Assembly (NCBI RefSeq): GCF_014529945.1
Contig: NZ_JACVFB010000007.1
Location: forward strand, 372,001-436,000
Source of the DNA: Chitinophaga varians
GTDB lineage: Bacteria; Bacteroidota; Bacteroidia; Chitinophagales; Chitinophagaceae
Length of the DNA: 64,000 nucleotides
Reading direction: 5' to 3'
In this document: in pieces, positions 46,201 to 54,591 of the stretch
How positions within the stretch are numbered: the first letter of the stretch is position 1
Layout: every line of letters begins with the position of its first letter
The notes under the pieces: model-generated
Seen by the model: only the letters and a program-made list of their open reading frames with translations
The model's database searches: none
What the model was told of the DNA's origin: nothing
Made by a program: the position numbers and the translations under genes

Positions 46201-46670
46201 CCAGCAAATACGATGGCCAAACGTACGACGATGGCCTGATTCCCGATGGCGTATTCCCGAAAGGCCAGATGATAACACAGCCTAATGGTACACAGGTGGA
46301 CGTAGGCGGCATGTCCTATGCACAGGCTTACGAAAAAGGATATGTAGAACCTACACACGCTCCGCAGTTTTACTACCGCTATGGTTCTTCCTCCACCGGT
46401 GTAGCCGATTACTGGGTTAAAAAGAATACCTGGGTATCATTGCGACAGGTATCGCTGGCCTACCAGTTCCCGGCCACTATCTGCAAAAAACTGATGCTGA
46501 ATAACCTGAGTGTAGCCGTTGTAGGCCGCGACCTGTTGTATCTCTACAACAGTCTCCCTTACAACTATAACCCTGCTTCCAACAACTCCAACAACACCGC
46601 TTATTCCGGTGAAGAAGGATTTTTACCTATGATCCGGTCGATTGCAGGTACCATCAGGGTAGGATTTTAA
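43239..46670 (+). CDS. SusC/RagA TonB-dependent transporter without STN domain (locus 3)
   Basis: 1143 residues. After a signal peptide (about 1-26, cleaved near VFAQ) the mature protein begins directly with the carboxypeptidase-D-like beta domain (about 30-105, GKVSSVRGEPIPGVSVML). The plug has LKGSSAAALYGSRAINGVILITS, and the barrel ends in the usual aromatic residue. There is no STN domain, so unlike loci 1 and 2 it cannot signal through FecR, and no sigma or FecR gene is adjacent. It works with the SusD encoded 34 bp downstream. Substrate unknown. Confidence 0.94.
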   Translation: MWKCSHAYRPGAIVLYLLLYWSTVFAQNNKIIGKVSSVRGEPIPGVSVMLKDAKTGAITDAQGNYVITAPGNGTLIFNAIGFLKQEVAINNRSIVNVTVTEDNKQLGEVVVTALGVTKAKKSLGYATTEIKGADLAVTNEVNPVNALQGKVAGVQIDQGGGGLFGSSKIVIRGNSTLGTNNQPIFVIDGVIVENNTFNGTGRDFGNDLKNLNMEDFESVTVLKGSSAAALYGSRAINGVILITSKKGRERKGIGVNVSQTFNTFRPYAGPDFQNEFGGGTVGDFFTDNRDPNYKPTERWRTKVFPTDPATGKPYIDRQIGRELENWGPRFAGQDVLNYDGTPTKYVAQPNNFLDAFQNGHGSATNIALDGGNDRSTFRVSYTRDQSQGIVAKNSLLKNSFDVRVTHTINRFLSADVSANYTDFAGKNPPRLGGLDAFASYNFGKLFSWVLPRNYDTKYWMQKAHYTSVFGGAPNPADPNEPNKAPESRFWFSLFENEYLQNEQTIRGRIALTATITPWAKLLLEGNVNNLYTKNENKELGQNPDFKGGLYGLGHTSKESYFLKWMMMINKTLTKDLDLNGYIGGETQRFQTTFNYSETVGGLNYPGQFFLGNSAQKMEPKGGLKAKKAFNSLYASADLAWKNQLFLQATFRGDWSSALAYTNGGGNFFYNYPAVSLSWLFSETFKLPSWISYGKLRGNLAALGNDTDPFTINPGFSFNGFTSSNGTDIPMSTYSRYRDPLTGKFMVIQPNLKPQRKIAKELGAEMRFLQNRIGFDISVYQDNTRDQILDVATPPESGQEGIIINAGNIQNKGLELMIDGTPVKTKDFEWNTNLNYSFNRNLIKDLYPGRTEYDLGANIGEISTWAVVGKSYGVLRTLIHSSPYQARDANNNPIDDPNNGKPVLAWRSDARAAFPARSNTWQDVGDINAKFRAGWGNTFRYKGFSLNVLLDAKVGGDFVLLTYRYGTHTGVFPNTLAGRDAATGGITWTSKYDGQTYDDGLIPDGVFPKGQMITQPNGTQVDVGGMSYAQAYEKGYVEPTHAPQFYYRYGSSSTGVADYWVKKNTWVSLRQVSLAYQFPATICKKLMLNNLSVAVVGRDLLYLYNSLPYNYNPASNNSNNTAYSGEEGFLPMIRSIAGTIRVGF

Positions 46671-46704
46671 TGAATGGTCCATTACAACATCAAAAAACAA
46701 GATC

Positions 46705-48396
46705 ATGAAAAATATAAAACACCGATATATAAAGGTTTGCATGGCACTGGCCCTGCTTGGCGCCGGGTCCTGTTCCAAAAATTTTGGAGATATCAATACC
46801 GACCCCAGCGTGGTGAGTAAACCGGACGTAAAATTCCTGCTCAGCTATTCAGAAGATAAGATCTTTACCTATCAGGGCACCGAGTGGGTATGGGAAAGCA
46901 TGGAACAGCTGATGCGCTTTACACAACATGTAACTTCCAGTCCTTACGAAATCACCAACAACGTCAATACACGGTATAATAACTACTACCTGCAGGTATT
47001 GCCCAATCTGAATGAAATCAGGCGGCAGGTGGATGCAATGCCTGATAAGGAAAAGTACCAGAAAATAAAAGTGGTCACCAACATCCTGATGGTATTACAC
47101 GGCATCAAGGTAACAGACATGAACGGCTCCATTCCCTTTAGCGAGGCAGTAAAAGGACGGTATGACCAGAAATACAACCCGGTCTATGATGAACAGCCAA
47201 CCCTTTTCACCAATTGGCTGGGGCAGCTCAATGAAGCCATTAAAGTACTGTCTGATAATTCAATGGTAACGCAATCTGTTTACGGACCATCCGACATTTT
47301 TTACCAGAGCGACTGGGTAAAATGGGTGAAACTGGCCAATACGCTTAAACTTCGTATAGCCGCCAGGTTAGAGAACGCAGACAAGGCAAAATGCCAGGCT
47401 ATCTTCCAGGAAGTCATGAAAGATGCGATAGGTCCCATTAGCGATTATGATTCACAGGTCAAATATATGAATGCCACCTATGTTCCTTTCGGGACCGGCG
47501 GAGATATTGACTACCGCAGCCGCAGGTATGCCAGTACTTCTATCATGAATTTCCTTAAGAAAACCAGTGATCCCCGGCTACCGGTATACTTCGAAAAAAA
47601 TGACCTGGTGGGCAGTTATAAAGATTCACTGGCCAAATATCAGGTAGCACTTCCTGCATTCATTGATCCGAACGACCCACTGATCATGTACCAGGGAGGA
47701 CCTGCCGACTGGACCACCAATCCCGGCGTAGCATCCTATATCGGGAACCCGCTACCGGTAAGCCAGTTCACAAAATACTCCCTGATCTCCCCCATCAACC
47801 GCAGGTTTTTCTCCCCTCAGCTCAACCAGGCAACCGGTAAATTCCTGGACGTTGCTGTTACCTACGCAGAAACCTGTTTTTATATAGCGGAGTTTATTCA
47901 GAAAGGTTATGCCGGTGGCGTGGATACCAAAGGCAGTGCGGAAGACTGGTACAAAAAAGGAATAGCCTCCTCTATACAAACCATGAATGCCATAGCAGTA
48001 GCCGCTGGTTCCACCACGGCTTATTCCGGCGATGGACAAACGGAGATCAACAATTACCTGGCTAACCCGTTGGTGAAATTCAATGGTGTGAATAATCTGG
48101 AAAAGATCTATATCCAGCAATTCCTGGGCATGTACCGGCAGCCCAACGAAGCGTATGTATTTTGCAGACGTACCGGATATCCCAAAAACAGTTCTACCTA
48201 CTATGCCAGGGAACCATTCAATGAGTTGGTCCCGCGCCGCTTCTGGCTGATAGATCCGGGAGAAGTAAACAGGGCTAACTGGTCGGCCGCCATGCAGCAA
48301 CAAGGATTCACGCCTAATGCGCAGGACTTACCTACCTTAAGTTCACAGCGAATCTGGTATGATAAAGCGGCTCCTGACTTCGGAAAAGGACAGTAA
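46705..48396 (+). CDS. SusD/RagB-family outer-membrane lipoprotein (locus 3)
   Basis: 563 residues with lipoprotein signal ending at C23 (LGAGSCSKNFGDINTDP). KVTDMNGSIPFSEAVKGRYDQKYNP and VKLANTLKLRIAARLENADK match the SusD-like_2 branch. Partner of the preceding SusC. A hairpin about 100 bp after the stop probably ends the transcript. Confidence 0.92.
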   Translation: MKNIKHRYIKVCMALALLGAGSCSKNFGDINTDPSVVSKPDVKFLLSYSEDKIFTYQGTEWVWESMEQLMRFTQHVTSSPYEITNNVNTRYNNYYLQVLPNLNEIRRQVDAMPDKEKYQKIKVVTNILMVLHGIKVTDMNGSIPFSEAVKGRYDQKYNPVYDEQPTLFTNWLGQLNEAIKVLSDNSMVTQSVYGPSDIFYQSDWVKWVKLANTLKLRIAARLENADKAKCQAIFQEVMKDAIGPISDYDSQVKYMNATYVPFGTGGDIDYRSRRYASTSIMNFLKKTSDPRLPVYFEKNDLVGSYKDSLAKYQVALPAFIDPNDPLIMYQGGPADWTTNPGVASYIGNPLPVSQFTKYSLISPINRRFFSPQLNQATGKFLDVAVTYAETCFYIAEFIQKGYAGGVDTKGSAEDWYKKGIASSIQTMNAIAVAAGSTTAYSGDGQTEINNYLANPLVKFNGVNNLEKIYIQQFLGMYRQPNEAYVFCRRTGYPKNSSTYYAREPFNELVPRRFWLIDPGEVNRANWSAAMQQQGFTPNAQDLPTLSSQRIWYDKAAPDFGKGQ

Positions 48397-48496
48397 ATAC
48401 AATAGGGCGTAATCGGGACCGGCCAAAGCAATTGGCATCCAATAGCAGGTCAAATTCCGAGAATCGACATCCTGCTCCTCAAAACTATCTCAACAC

Positions 48497-48533
48497 GAAG
48501 AAGCGCTACAACCTATTATTGTAGCGCTTCTTC
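48497..48533 (+). terminator. Hairpin, probable terminator of SusC/SusD locus 3
   Basis: A perfect 15-bp stem (48497-48511 with 48519-48533, core GAAGCGCTACAA) with a 7-base loop. T-rich sequence follows only after a few bases, so termination may be weak; it could act in both directions. Confidence 0.6.
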
Positions 48534-48573
48534 AGTTGTACTTTGTTTTTTTTCGACCATCTGCTATTTTCTG

Positions 48574-49413
48574 CTAGTCACCTATTGTTGCCGTATTCAT
48601 CCGAAAGTTGTTGATGGCCTGATGTAGTTGGGCGGTAAACGTATCGTCCGGCTTTTTATCCTGCAACTCACTTATATTTTTGCTGTGCACTTCGTCATTG
48701 AATGGCTCCCAGTTCATATCAAACACATTTCCCAGCAGCCGTACAATGTCCGTTTCCGGCACTCCGTTTAGAACGGTAAGAGAAAGGGCTTTTATCAGCT
48801 CAGACAAATCCTGTGTAGTTCCATTCCAGGGCAGCCGCCGTATTTCCTGCTCTTGTATCCGCCAGTACAGCCATTTAGCAAGATGGCAGTCCCTGACAAA
48901 CAGCGCAAACTGAGTTACCCAGCCTTCGCCCTGGCTTTCTATTTCAGATGCATAGAAAGGGTAATCAACCACTGTCATACTGGTAAAAAACCATTCCTTT
49001 TTATTGATGCCCGCTAATTCTTCTTTTAACAGCGCTATTGGCGCAGCAGCTGACGCTAACTTTTCTGCGATAGCCGCTGTAGGGTCATCGGAAAAATCAG
49101 CCATCACGTCATCAAACTGATACCACGCAGATACCGTTGGAACATACCAGAGGTCAGGCAGATCATCGCTTTTCATATACCTTTTCACTTTCTGCACCTC
49201 CTCGTATATCGATCTTGCTTCTCTTGACAGCCATTCCGATAACTCTTTTGATTTCAGATTTTCATGGTTACGCGTGTAACGAACAAACAAGTCCCAGCCT
49301 GTCCTGATATACCTGTTAATCCGCGGTTCATTAGCGGTTGCATATTCCAGTTTGTACGATAATTCCTTGTACCAGTTGACATAACTATCTATGTCTAAAT
49401 GTTGCAGTTCCAT
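48574..49413 (-). CDS. Hypothetical cytoplasmic protein
   Basis: 279 residues, mostly alpha-helical and charged, no signal peptide or membrane segment. Tryptophan-rich patches occur (WYVPTVSAWYQF, WLYWRIQEQEIRRLPWNG). I do not recognise the family. It stands alone between two hairpins. Confidence 0.6.
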   Translation of the reverse strand: MELQHLDIDSYVNWYKELSYKLEYATANEPRINRYIRTGWDLFVRYTRNHENLKSKELSEWLSREARSIYEEVQKVKRYMKSDDLPDLWYVPTVSAWYQFDDVMADFSDDPTAAIAEKLASAAAPIALLKEELAGINKKEWFFTSMTVVDYPFYASEIESQGEGWVTQFALFVRDCHLAKWLYWRIQEQEIRRLPWNGTTQDLSELIKALSLTVLNGVPETDIVRLLGNVFDMNWEPFNDEVHSKNISELQDKKPDDTFTAQLHQAINNFRMNTATIGD

Positions 49414-49588
49414 TTCAAGGGCGTTTAATGCTTGTTTATTTTATGATGGGTTACGGGTTATGGGCTTCTATCGTCGAAAGGTCACGAAGGTAAGATTTTA
49501 AAACGATTATACTTCCCTTTAAAATGCCTATAGAATGCGGGCAGGCAACGCCGGTGGCCTGTTTAAATGCGGAGGGACGCCAAAACAG

Positions 49589-49630
49589 CAAAGCGCTAAA
49601 ACCTTTATCACCAAAGGGTTTAGCGCTTTG
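49589..49630 (-). terminator. Hairpin, probable terminator of the propeller lipoprotein gene
   Basis: 49589-49606 pairs with 49613-49630 (17 of 18 bp; core AAAGCGCTAAA). The stem lies 30 bp past the stop at 49660; the U run on the minus strand is short. Confidence 0.6.
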
Positions 49631-49659
49631 TTTGTTTGGTCTGTCCGGACTACAAAACG

Positions 49660-50805
49660 TTATTTCTGCAGAAGCTCGTTTTTCTGTAGGTAACCAAAGA
49701 GGCCGTGAGATCCGTTACCAGGACCTGCGGTGAAAAATATTTTACTACCGGCGCCGGGTACACGGCTTTCCAGTGCCCATAAGCCGTCAATTTTCAGCGG
49801 ATCATTACCATTCCGGAGCTGCCCGAGGAAAGTACCGCTTTCACGATAGGCATTGATATGGCCATCACCGGCGTTACCGATCAGGACCACATCGTCATCG
49901 CCTTTACCCAGGCCGCTACAGCCTTGGGTAATACCCCAGGGAGAGTTGAGCGTGCCCTGGGAAGCGAGCCTTCTTACCAGGGAGCCGTCCGGTCTGAAAA
50001 CATTTACATAACCATTGCCGGGGCCAGCCTCGTCAACTTTTTTATCGGGGAGCTTCTGTTTGGCGTAGGTAACATACAGCAGGCCGTCGATGTTACGGAT
50101 ATTAAACGGTGCAAAGCCAGCCGGAATATTAGGGTCGGTGAATTGTTTGTACGGAATATATTTGAAGGCAGTGTCAAATACGTCTATCGTGCCATCGTGG
50201 AAATTGGTGGCGTAAATATAGGGTTTGCCACTATCGCTGGCGATGGCAAGGCCTTTGTAAACAGCGTTGAATAGATAGCGGGCTGGTTGGTCCACTGCCG
50301 TATCACCGGAAGTCCAGCTAATAAGGAGACCAGCTTCATCAGCAAAGATAAAACGGGAGCCACCAAAGCGGCTGGTATTGTTGAACACAACACCGGTGGG
50401 GCGATTGGGATTAAATTCGACCACGGGGAGAACGACAGGCGCCCTCAGCATGTTCCCGTCTTTATCATAAACAACACTATATCGATAAATAGGACTCAGT
50501 TTGGCATTGCCATTGGTGGAAATCCAGAAAGCACCTGTCGGTCCTACGGCAAGGCCCCAGGCATTGACCAGTAGCGGATCGATCCTGGCCGCTCCAAAAC
50601 CAGCGGTGTCCGCAACCAGGTTCGTTTGTTTATAGTCTTTCGACAAGCAGTCACAATCAGTACACTCATCAGGGGTCCATCTGCGGCAACTGGTCACCAG
50701 CATTAAAAGCGTGACCAGCATCACCATTATTCCCGAATAAACATTTCTGCGATAAATTCCGGCAGCTAACCCTGCTGCAAGCAGTTTTCTCGTTGGAGTT
50801 ATCAT
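49660..50805 (-). CDS. TIGR03118-type beta-propeller lipoprotein
   Basis: ATG 50805 gives 381 residues; the frame is open further upstream to 51027 but that part has no signal-like sequence. A hydrophobic segment ending LVTSC suggests a lipoprotein, followed by a cysteine cluster (CTDCDC). The rest is a repeated NHL/YVTN-like beta pattern, with LLVNAWGLAVGPTGAFWIS and NSPWGITQ typical of the TIGR03118 family. Function unknown; propellers of this kind usually bind ligands or proteins outside the cytoplasm. Confidence 0.8.
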   Translation of the reverse strand: MITPTRKLLAAGLAAGIYRRNVYSGIMVMLVTLLMLVTSCRRWTPDECTDCDCLSKDYKQTNLVADTAGFGAARIDPLLVNAWGLAVGPTGAFWISTNGNAKLSPIYRYSVVYDKDGNMLRAPVVLPVVEFNPNRPTGVVFNNTSRFGGSRFIFADEAGLLISWTSGDTAVDQPARYLFNAVYKGLAIASDSGKPYIYATNFHDGTIDVFDTAFKYIPYKQFTDPNIPAGFAPFNIRNIDGLLYVTYAKQKLPDKKVDEAGPGNGYVNVFRPDGSLVRRLASQGTLNSPWGITQGCSGLGKGDDDVVLIGNAGDGHINAYRESGTFLGQLRNGNDPLKIDGLWALESRVPGAGSKIFFTAGPGNGSHGLFGYLQKNELLQK

Positions 50806-51028
50806 CTTGCTGCGTTTTAGAAGTGAAGGAATAATACATCGTGTAGTAAAGCATCGTCTCCTGAACCTGAATACGGAAGAGGACGAATCTGTTACAGTGT
50901 CGGGGTCAAAATAATTCAGAAGCTGAGATGAATAAATAAGGATTGATCGATATAAAAAGTTGACTGATCGGAAAAATTTCTTCAACCCTAAGGAAGAGAA
51001 TGTTTGTGGGGCGGCACATCCATACAAT

Positions 51029-51059
51029 AAAAAACCTTCAACCGATCAACAGTTGAAGG
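51029..51059 (-). terminator. Intrinsic terminator
   Basis: CCTTCAAC (51035-51042) pairs with GTTGAAGG (51052-51059); U run on the minus strand at 51034-51029. It ends the transcript of the gene at 51088-52383 and has a T run on the plus side too. Confidence 0.8.
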
Positions 51060-51087
51060 CTTTTTTATAAATGCTTTTGTCGGGAAC

Positions 51088-52383
51088 TTATCGCACATCT
51101 TTCAGATTAACATCCACTTTATCACCGTCTTTCCGGATAGTCACTTTCATTTCTATTTCCGCAGTGGCTCCTGTAGCGCCGCTACCAGAGCTGTAAATAG
51201 GACCGGATGACAATACTGCCCCACTTGGATGGACTAAATTCGAGGTCCCTGACTGATAGGAGTAAGAATACCGGTGTGTATATCCAAAGGTAGTGAACAG
51301 GATATACTCGCCCGGCATCAGGTTCGTGAATTCGAAATGCCCTTTGTCATCATACACGGTTGTTTTTTTAATACAGGCGGCCACGTTAGGGTCAAGCGGC
51401 ACCTCAGGTAGTTTCCCGCGTTTCCGTATTTTCCGGTTCACTTCCTTCCATTCTTCGATATAGGCAGAATTGGGAAGGATAGACACTACGGTGCCTTTGG
51501 GAGCAAATTGTGCTCTCTGGATGTTCACCACCTGCAATTTGCTGCCGTTGTGATCTCTGGCGAAGGCGGTACCGGTAATAACGCCATTCCCCTTCTCTGT
51601 TCTTCTGAGATTTTCATCTTTATCAAACCTGGCTTCTATCGGCTGGTAATCCAGTTCCTCATTCACGCAGATTTCTATCGTTCCTTTACCGGCAGGCATT
51701 TCTCTTTGCCAAATCCGATGGTCTTTTTTATCGATGATATAGGTGTAAATTGCGCCGGATTCTTCCTCCAACACGTTCACCAGCCAGCTTTCATGGTTTC
51801 CCGTTTTAGGGGAGCGTTGTATGTAGCTTTTTACATCTTTTATCACGTAATTCGACAATACACTGTCCGGACTATTATTGTAATAAAATTCCGGTATGAT
51901 AGCCTTATAACCTACATCCAGGGGTAATGTGGTAAAGAGAATTTCAGACACGTTAAAATCAACAAATTTCGCGGTTGGCCTGATCGTTATTTGTTTGTCC
52001 TTATCTCCGTTCGTATAACGGTACTTGCCGGTGATGGGATTTCCGAAATTCAGGTCCAGTGTATTTTTTAGTCCTTCTGACTTATAACTGACAGGGCTAA
52101 GTGTTTTTGCATCAGCCACAGAAGTTCTTTTCCTGAACCATTTACCTGCTTCATCCGTGTAGTCGGCTACAAATTTCAATTCATTGCCCGAAACAGTTAT
52201 CTCATGGGTGTAAGTTCCCTTTTTTGTCCAGGTCTGGTCCTTTACATAGTAGATGGTGTACAACGATTTTCCAGGTTTCAAACGGGAGGTGTTAACGTCT
52301 GGGTGGCCGGGTAAAACAGTTTTCTGTGCAAAGCTGGCCAATGGTAATACCAGCAGGCATAATGATTTTAGTGTAGTTCGCAT
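51088..52383 (-). CDS. Secreted protein with DUF3108-like and carboxypeptidase-regulatory-like domains
   Basis: ATG 52383 gives about 431 residues with a signal peptide (MRTTLKSLCLLVLPLASFAQ). Residues about 30-230 are beta-rich and resemble DUF3108-type proteins (GKSLYTIYYVKD, FTTLPLDVGYKAIIPEFYY). The C-terminal 130 residues hold a beta sandwich of the carboxypeptidase-regulatory type (YDDKGHFEFTNLMPGEYILFTTFG). Likely periplasmic or surface-exposed; function unknown. Confidence 0.65.
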   Translation of the reverse strand: MRTTLKSLCLLVLPLASFAQKTVLPGHPDVNTSRLKPGKSLYTIYYVKDQTWTKKGTYTHEITVSGNELKFVADYTDEAGKWFRKRTSVADAKTLSPVSYKSEGLKNTLDLNFGNPITGKYRYTNGDKDKQITIRPTAKFVDFNVSEILFTTLPLDVGYKAIIPEFYYNNSPDSVLSNYVIKDVKSYIQRSPKTGNHESWLVNVLEEESGAIYTYIIDKKDHRIWQREMPAGKGTIEICVNEELDYQPIEARFDKDENLRRTEKGNGVITGTAFARDHNGSKLQVVNIQRAQFAPKGTVVSILPNSAYIEEWKEVNRKIRKRGKLPEVPLDPNVAACIKKTTVYDDKGHFEFTNLMPGEYILFTTFGYTHRYSYSYQSGTSNLVHPSGAVLSSGPIYSSGSGATGATAEIEMKVTIRKDGDKVDVNLKDVR

Positions 52384-52552
52384 GAAGTCCTCTTTTTCCA
52401 AAATAGGAACAAAAATAACCACTTTTACCCTACTTTAAAACATAGAAAGAGAGATTTATGCGGTAAATAAGGGGAGAAACGTTAGTTGTCCATTCCATTT
52501 TAACAGCCGCCACACAAACACACTAGATAATTATATATTCATTCCAGTACGT

Positions 52553-52585
52553 CAAAAAGCCTTACAGCATTAAATTGCAAGGCTT
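52553..52585 (-). terminator. Intrinsic terminator after the dehalogenase gene
   Basis: On the minus strand AAGCCTTGCA pairs with TGTAAGGCTT (one G-U) around a 9-base loop, then five U residues. Confidence 0.8.
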
Positions 52586-52609
52586 CTTTATCATTTCCGG
52601 CATTTGCCG

Positions 52610-53518
52610 CTAACGCAACCTTTTTACAAAAGCGGCAATCGCTTCTCCTATTTCCGTGGGACTGTCTTCCTGTAAAAAATGTTTGCCTTTTACGGATATT
52701 TCTGTTTGATGGGGCCAGGTGCTGCAAAACTTCCGAACACTGTCATTTTCCACGGCGCCGGGAGTAGCATGCACCCAAAGCTTGGGGACCTCACTTTGCT
52801 GAAGCCAGTTTCCGAATGCCGTCACTACTTCAGCCACTTCTTTGGGCGCTCCGTCCAGGGCTATCTGGCGGGGGAACGATAAGGTAGGGCGGCGGTCCTC
52901 TCCTTCATTAAGATAAGGACGCCGGTACTCGGCCATCTCCGCTTCGCTAAGTTCCCGGCAAATACCTGCCGGCAATACTTTGTCCACAAACACGTTGTTC
53001 TTCAACACCAGCTCTTCGCCGGCGGGAGAACGCAATGCCCGGAATAAATCGCGCATTTTAGGCTCAAATTCATCCCATTTAAAGGGAATAGCCAGGGCCT
53101 CCATATGAACGATCCCCTGCACGCGGGAACGGTGCTGGTTCGCCCAATCAAAGCCCAATACTGAGCCCCAGTCATGCAGCACCAGGATGACGTTTTTATC
53201 CAGTTTCAATTCTTCCCAAAGGGCAAAGAGGAAACTACGCTGTTCTGCATAGCTATATCGCCCGGGGCCGGAATCAGGAAGCTTTTCGGAGTCACCCATG
53301 CCAATCAGGTCGCAGGCAATGAGGCGGCCGAGGCCACGACTATAAGGCATGATATTCCGCCAAAGGTAGGACGAAGTGGGGTTGCCGTGCTGAAATACGA
53401 TCGGGTCGCCCTCCCCTTCATCGATATAAGCCATCCGACGGCCTTTTATCTCGATAAATTTCTTTTCGGCGAAAGGTTTGTCACTGAAAACAGGCTGTAC
53501 GTTTGCTTTGTGTTCCAT
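52610..53518 (-). CDS. dhaA: Haloalkane dehalogenase (HLD-II type)
   Basis: 302 residues, alpha/beta hydrolase, usual length. The nucleophile is D116 in LVLHDWGS, W117 and N46 (QHGNPTSS) are the halide-stabilising pair, E140 in HMEALAIP is the catalytic acid in the position used by subfamily II, and H280 in KGKHFLQED is the base. All five key residues are present, so activity is likely: hydrolysis of carbon-halogen bonds to alcohol and halide. No signal peptide. The Crp/Fnr gene lies 61 bp upstream on the same strand and may regulate it. Confidence 0.92.
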   Translation of the reverse strand: MEHKANVQPVFSDKPFAEKKFIEIKGRRMAYIDEGEGDPIVFQHGNPTSSYLWRNIMPYSRGLGRLIACDLIGMGDSEKLPDSGPGRYSYAEQRSFLFALWEELKLDKNVILVLHDWGSVLGFDWANQHRSRVQGIVHMEALAIPFKWDEFEPKMRDLFRALRSPAGEELVLKNNVFVDKVLPAGICRELSEAEMAEYRRPYLNEGEDRRPTLSFPRQIALDGAPKEVAEVVTAFGNWLQQSEVPKLWVHATPGAVENDSVRKFCSTWPHQTEISVKGKHFLQEDSPTEIGEAIAAFVKRLR

Positions 53519-53579
53519 ATACTGAATGATTTTATACTACAAAGCAACGATCCTGGCGTACCTCAAAAAATAAGGTACA

Positions 53580-54167
53580 TTAAGTTTTTTTACGAAACAT
53601 ATTGGCCTTCATCTGGCTAAAAAATTCCGGGGTGACACCGATATACGAGGCGATATATTTCTGCGAAATCCTCGTTTCAAGATCAGGGTAGGCTTTTGTA
53701 AACAGGTCATACCGCCCTTCCGCAGGCTGAGAGAGGTTGGCACTGATCCTGTTCTGATGAAAAACAAAAGCGTTTTGAAACAGTATCCTGAAAAACCGTT
53801 CGAATTTGGGTGCCTGTTGATACAGGACATCCAGATCATCTTTGCTGATTTGCAACAGGGTGGTGGGTTCCAGCGCTTCGAGGTTATTGACGCTCGTATG
53901 TCCCGACAGGAAGCTGTAAAGATCGCCGCTGCACCACCAGTCTTCAGGCGCAAACATCAAAACGTGTTCCTTGCCATTGGTGTCAATGGTGTAGGTCCGC
54001 AGGCAACCGCTGATCACAAAAAACTGCTGCCTGGCCACATCTCCTTCTTTCAACAACAGCTCTTTTTTCTTAATGGTTTTGGCAACCGCCAGGGATAAGA
54101 AGATCTCTGTCTCTTCCCTGGTAGGTTCAATATGCCGCCGCAGGTTCTTTATAACAGCCTCGTACAT
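53580..54167 (-). CDS. Crp/Fnr-family transcriptional regulator
   Basis: 195 residues: an N-terminal cyclic-nucleotide-binding beta-roll (about 20-120, ELLLKEGDVARQQFFVISG) and a short C-terminal helix-turn-helix (about 165-190, ISQKYIASYIGVTPEFFSQM). The truncated wing is normal for Bacteroidota members. The GEL-R-S residues that bind cAMP in E. coli Crp are not conserved, so the ligand is unknown. Possibly co-transcribed with the dehalogenase gene. Confidence 0.9.
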   Translation of the reverse strand: MYEAVIKNLRRHIEPTREETEIFLSLAVAKTIKKKELLLKEGDVARQQFFVISGCLRTYTIDTNGKEHVLMFAPEDWWCSGDLYSFLSGHTSVNNLEALEPTTLLQISKDDLDVLYQQAPKFERFFRILFQNAFVFHQNRISANLSQPAEGRYDLFTKAYPDLETRISQKYIASYIGVTPEFFSQMKANMFRKKT

Positions 54168-54189
54168 GTGTTATGGTTGGAATTATAAA

Positions 54190-54226
54190 CCGGAAAGCAT
54201 TACACGCAGGGTATAATGCTTTCCGG
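54190..54226 (-). terminator. Hairpin after the carrier-protein gene
   Basis: CCGGAAAGCATTA (54190-54202) pairs perfectly with TAATGCTTTCCGG (54214-54226). The T run is better on the plus strand than on the minus strand, so direction is uncertain. Confidence 0.6.
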
Positions 54227-54253
54227 GTTTTGTAAAAACTTAAAGGCCTCAGT

Positions 54254-54487
54254 TTATGATACCTTACTTTTAATATAATCCGCAATCTCCTCTATTGTAT
54301 TACTGGTAGAGACGCCGCTCATATCTGTTATTCCATATTGCTGTTGCAATTCATTCGAAAGCTGTACTGCCAGAATTGAATTCAGCCCCAGATCGTCCAG
54401 AGACCGGTCTGCGGTGATAGCACTCTCAGGAATACCAATGGAACTGCTCACAGCACTGATGATTTTTGACTCGATAGGTGTTTTCAT
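54254..54487 (-). CDS. Acyl/peptidyl carrier protein
   Basis: 77 residues, a four-helix carrier. The phosphopantetheine serine is S37 in DDLGLNSILAVQL. The LNS variant, with N in place of the usual D, is common in polyketide and peptide carrier domains and less so in fatty-acid ACP, suggesting a dedicated pathway. The oxidoreductase gene is 104 bp upstream on the same strand. No ketosynthase or adenylation gene is present nearby. Confidence 0.88.
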   Translation of the reverse strand: MKTPIESKIISAVSSSIGIPESAITADRSLDDLGLNSILAVQLSNELQQQYGITDMSGVSTSNTIEEIADYIKSKVS

Positions 54488-54591
54488 GCGTTATGGTTTT
54501 TTTTAAGTGAAATGATGGATGGAGGGTCATCCCGAATTAATCGGTTAAAAGATAACGCTTTTTATGTTAAATGGTTCAAAGACATCCGGCA

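Noticed and set aside
48574..49413. RteC-like regulator of a conjugative transposon
   Set aside because: Size is similar but I see no RteC motif and no transfer or integrase gene nearby.
49524..49733. 69-codon plus-strand frame
   Set aside because: It translates a terminator hairpin and the end of the opposite gene.
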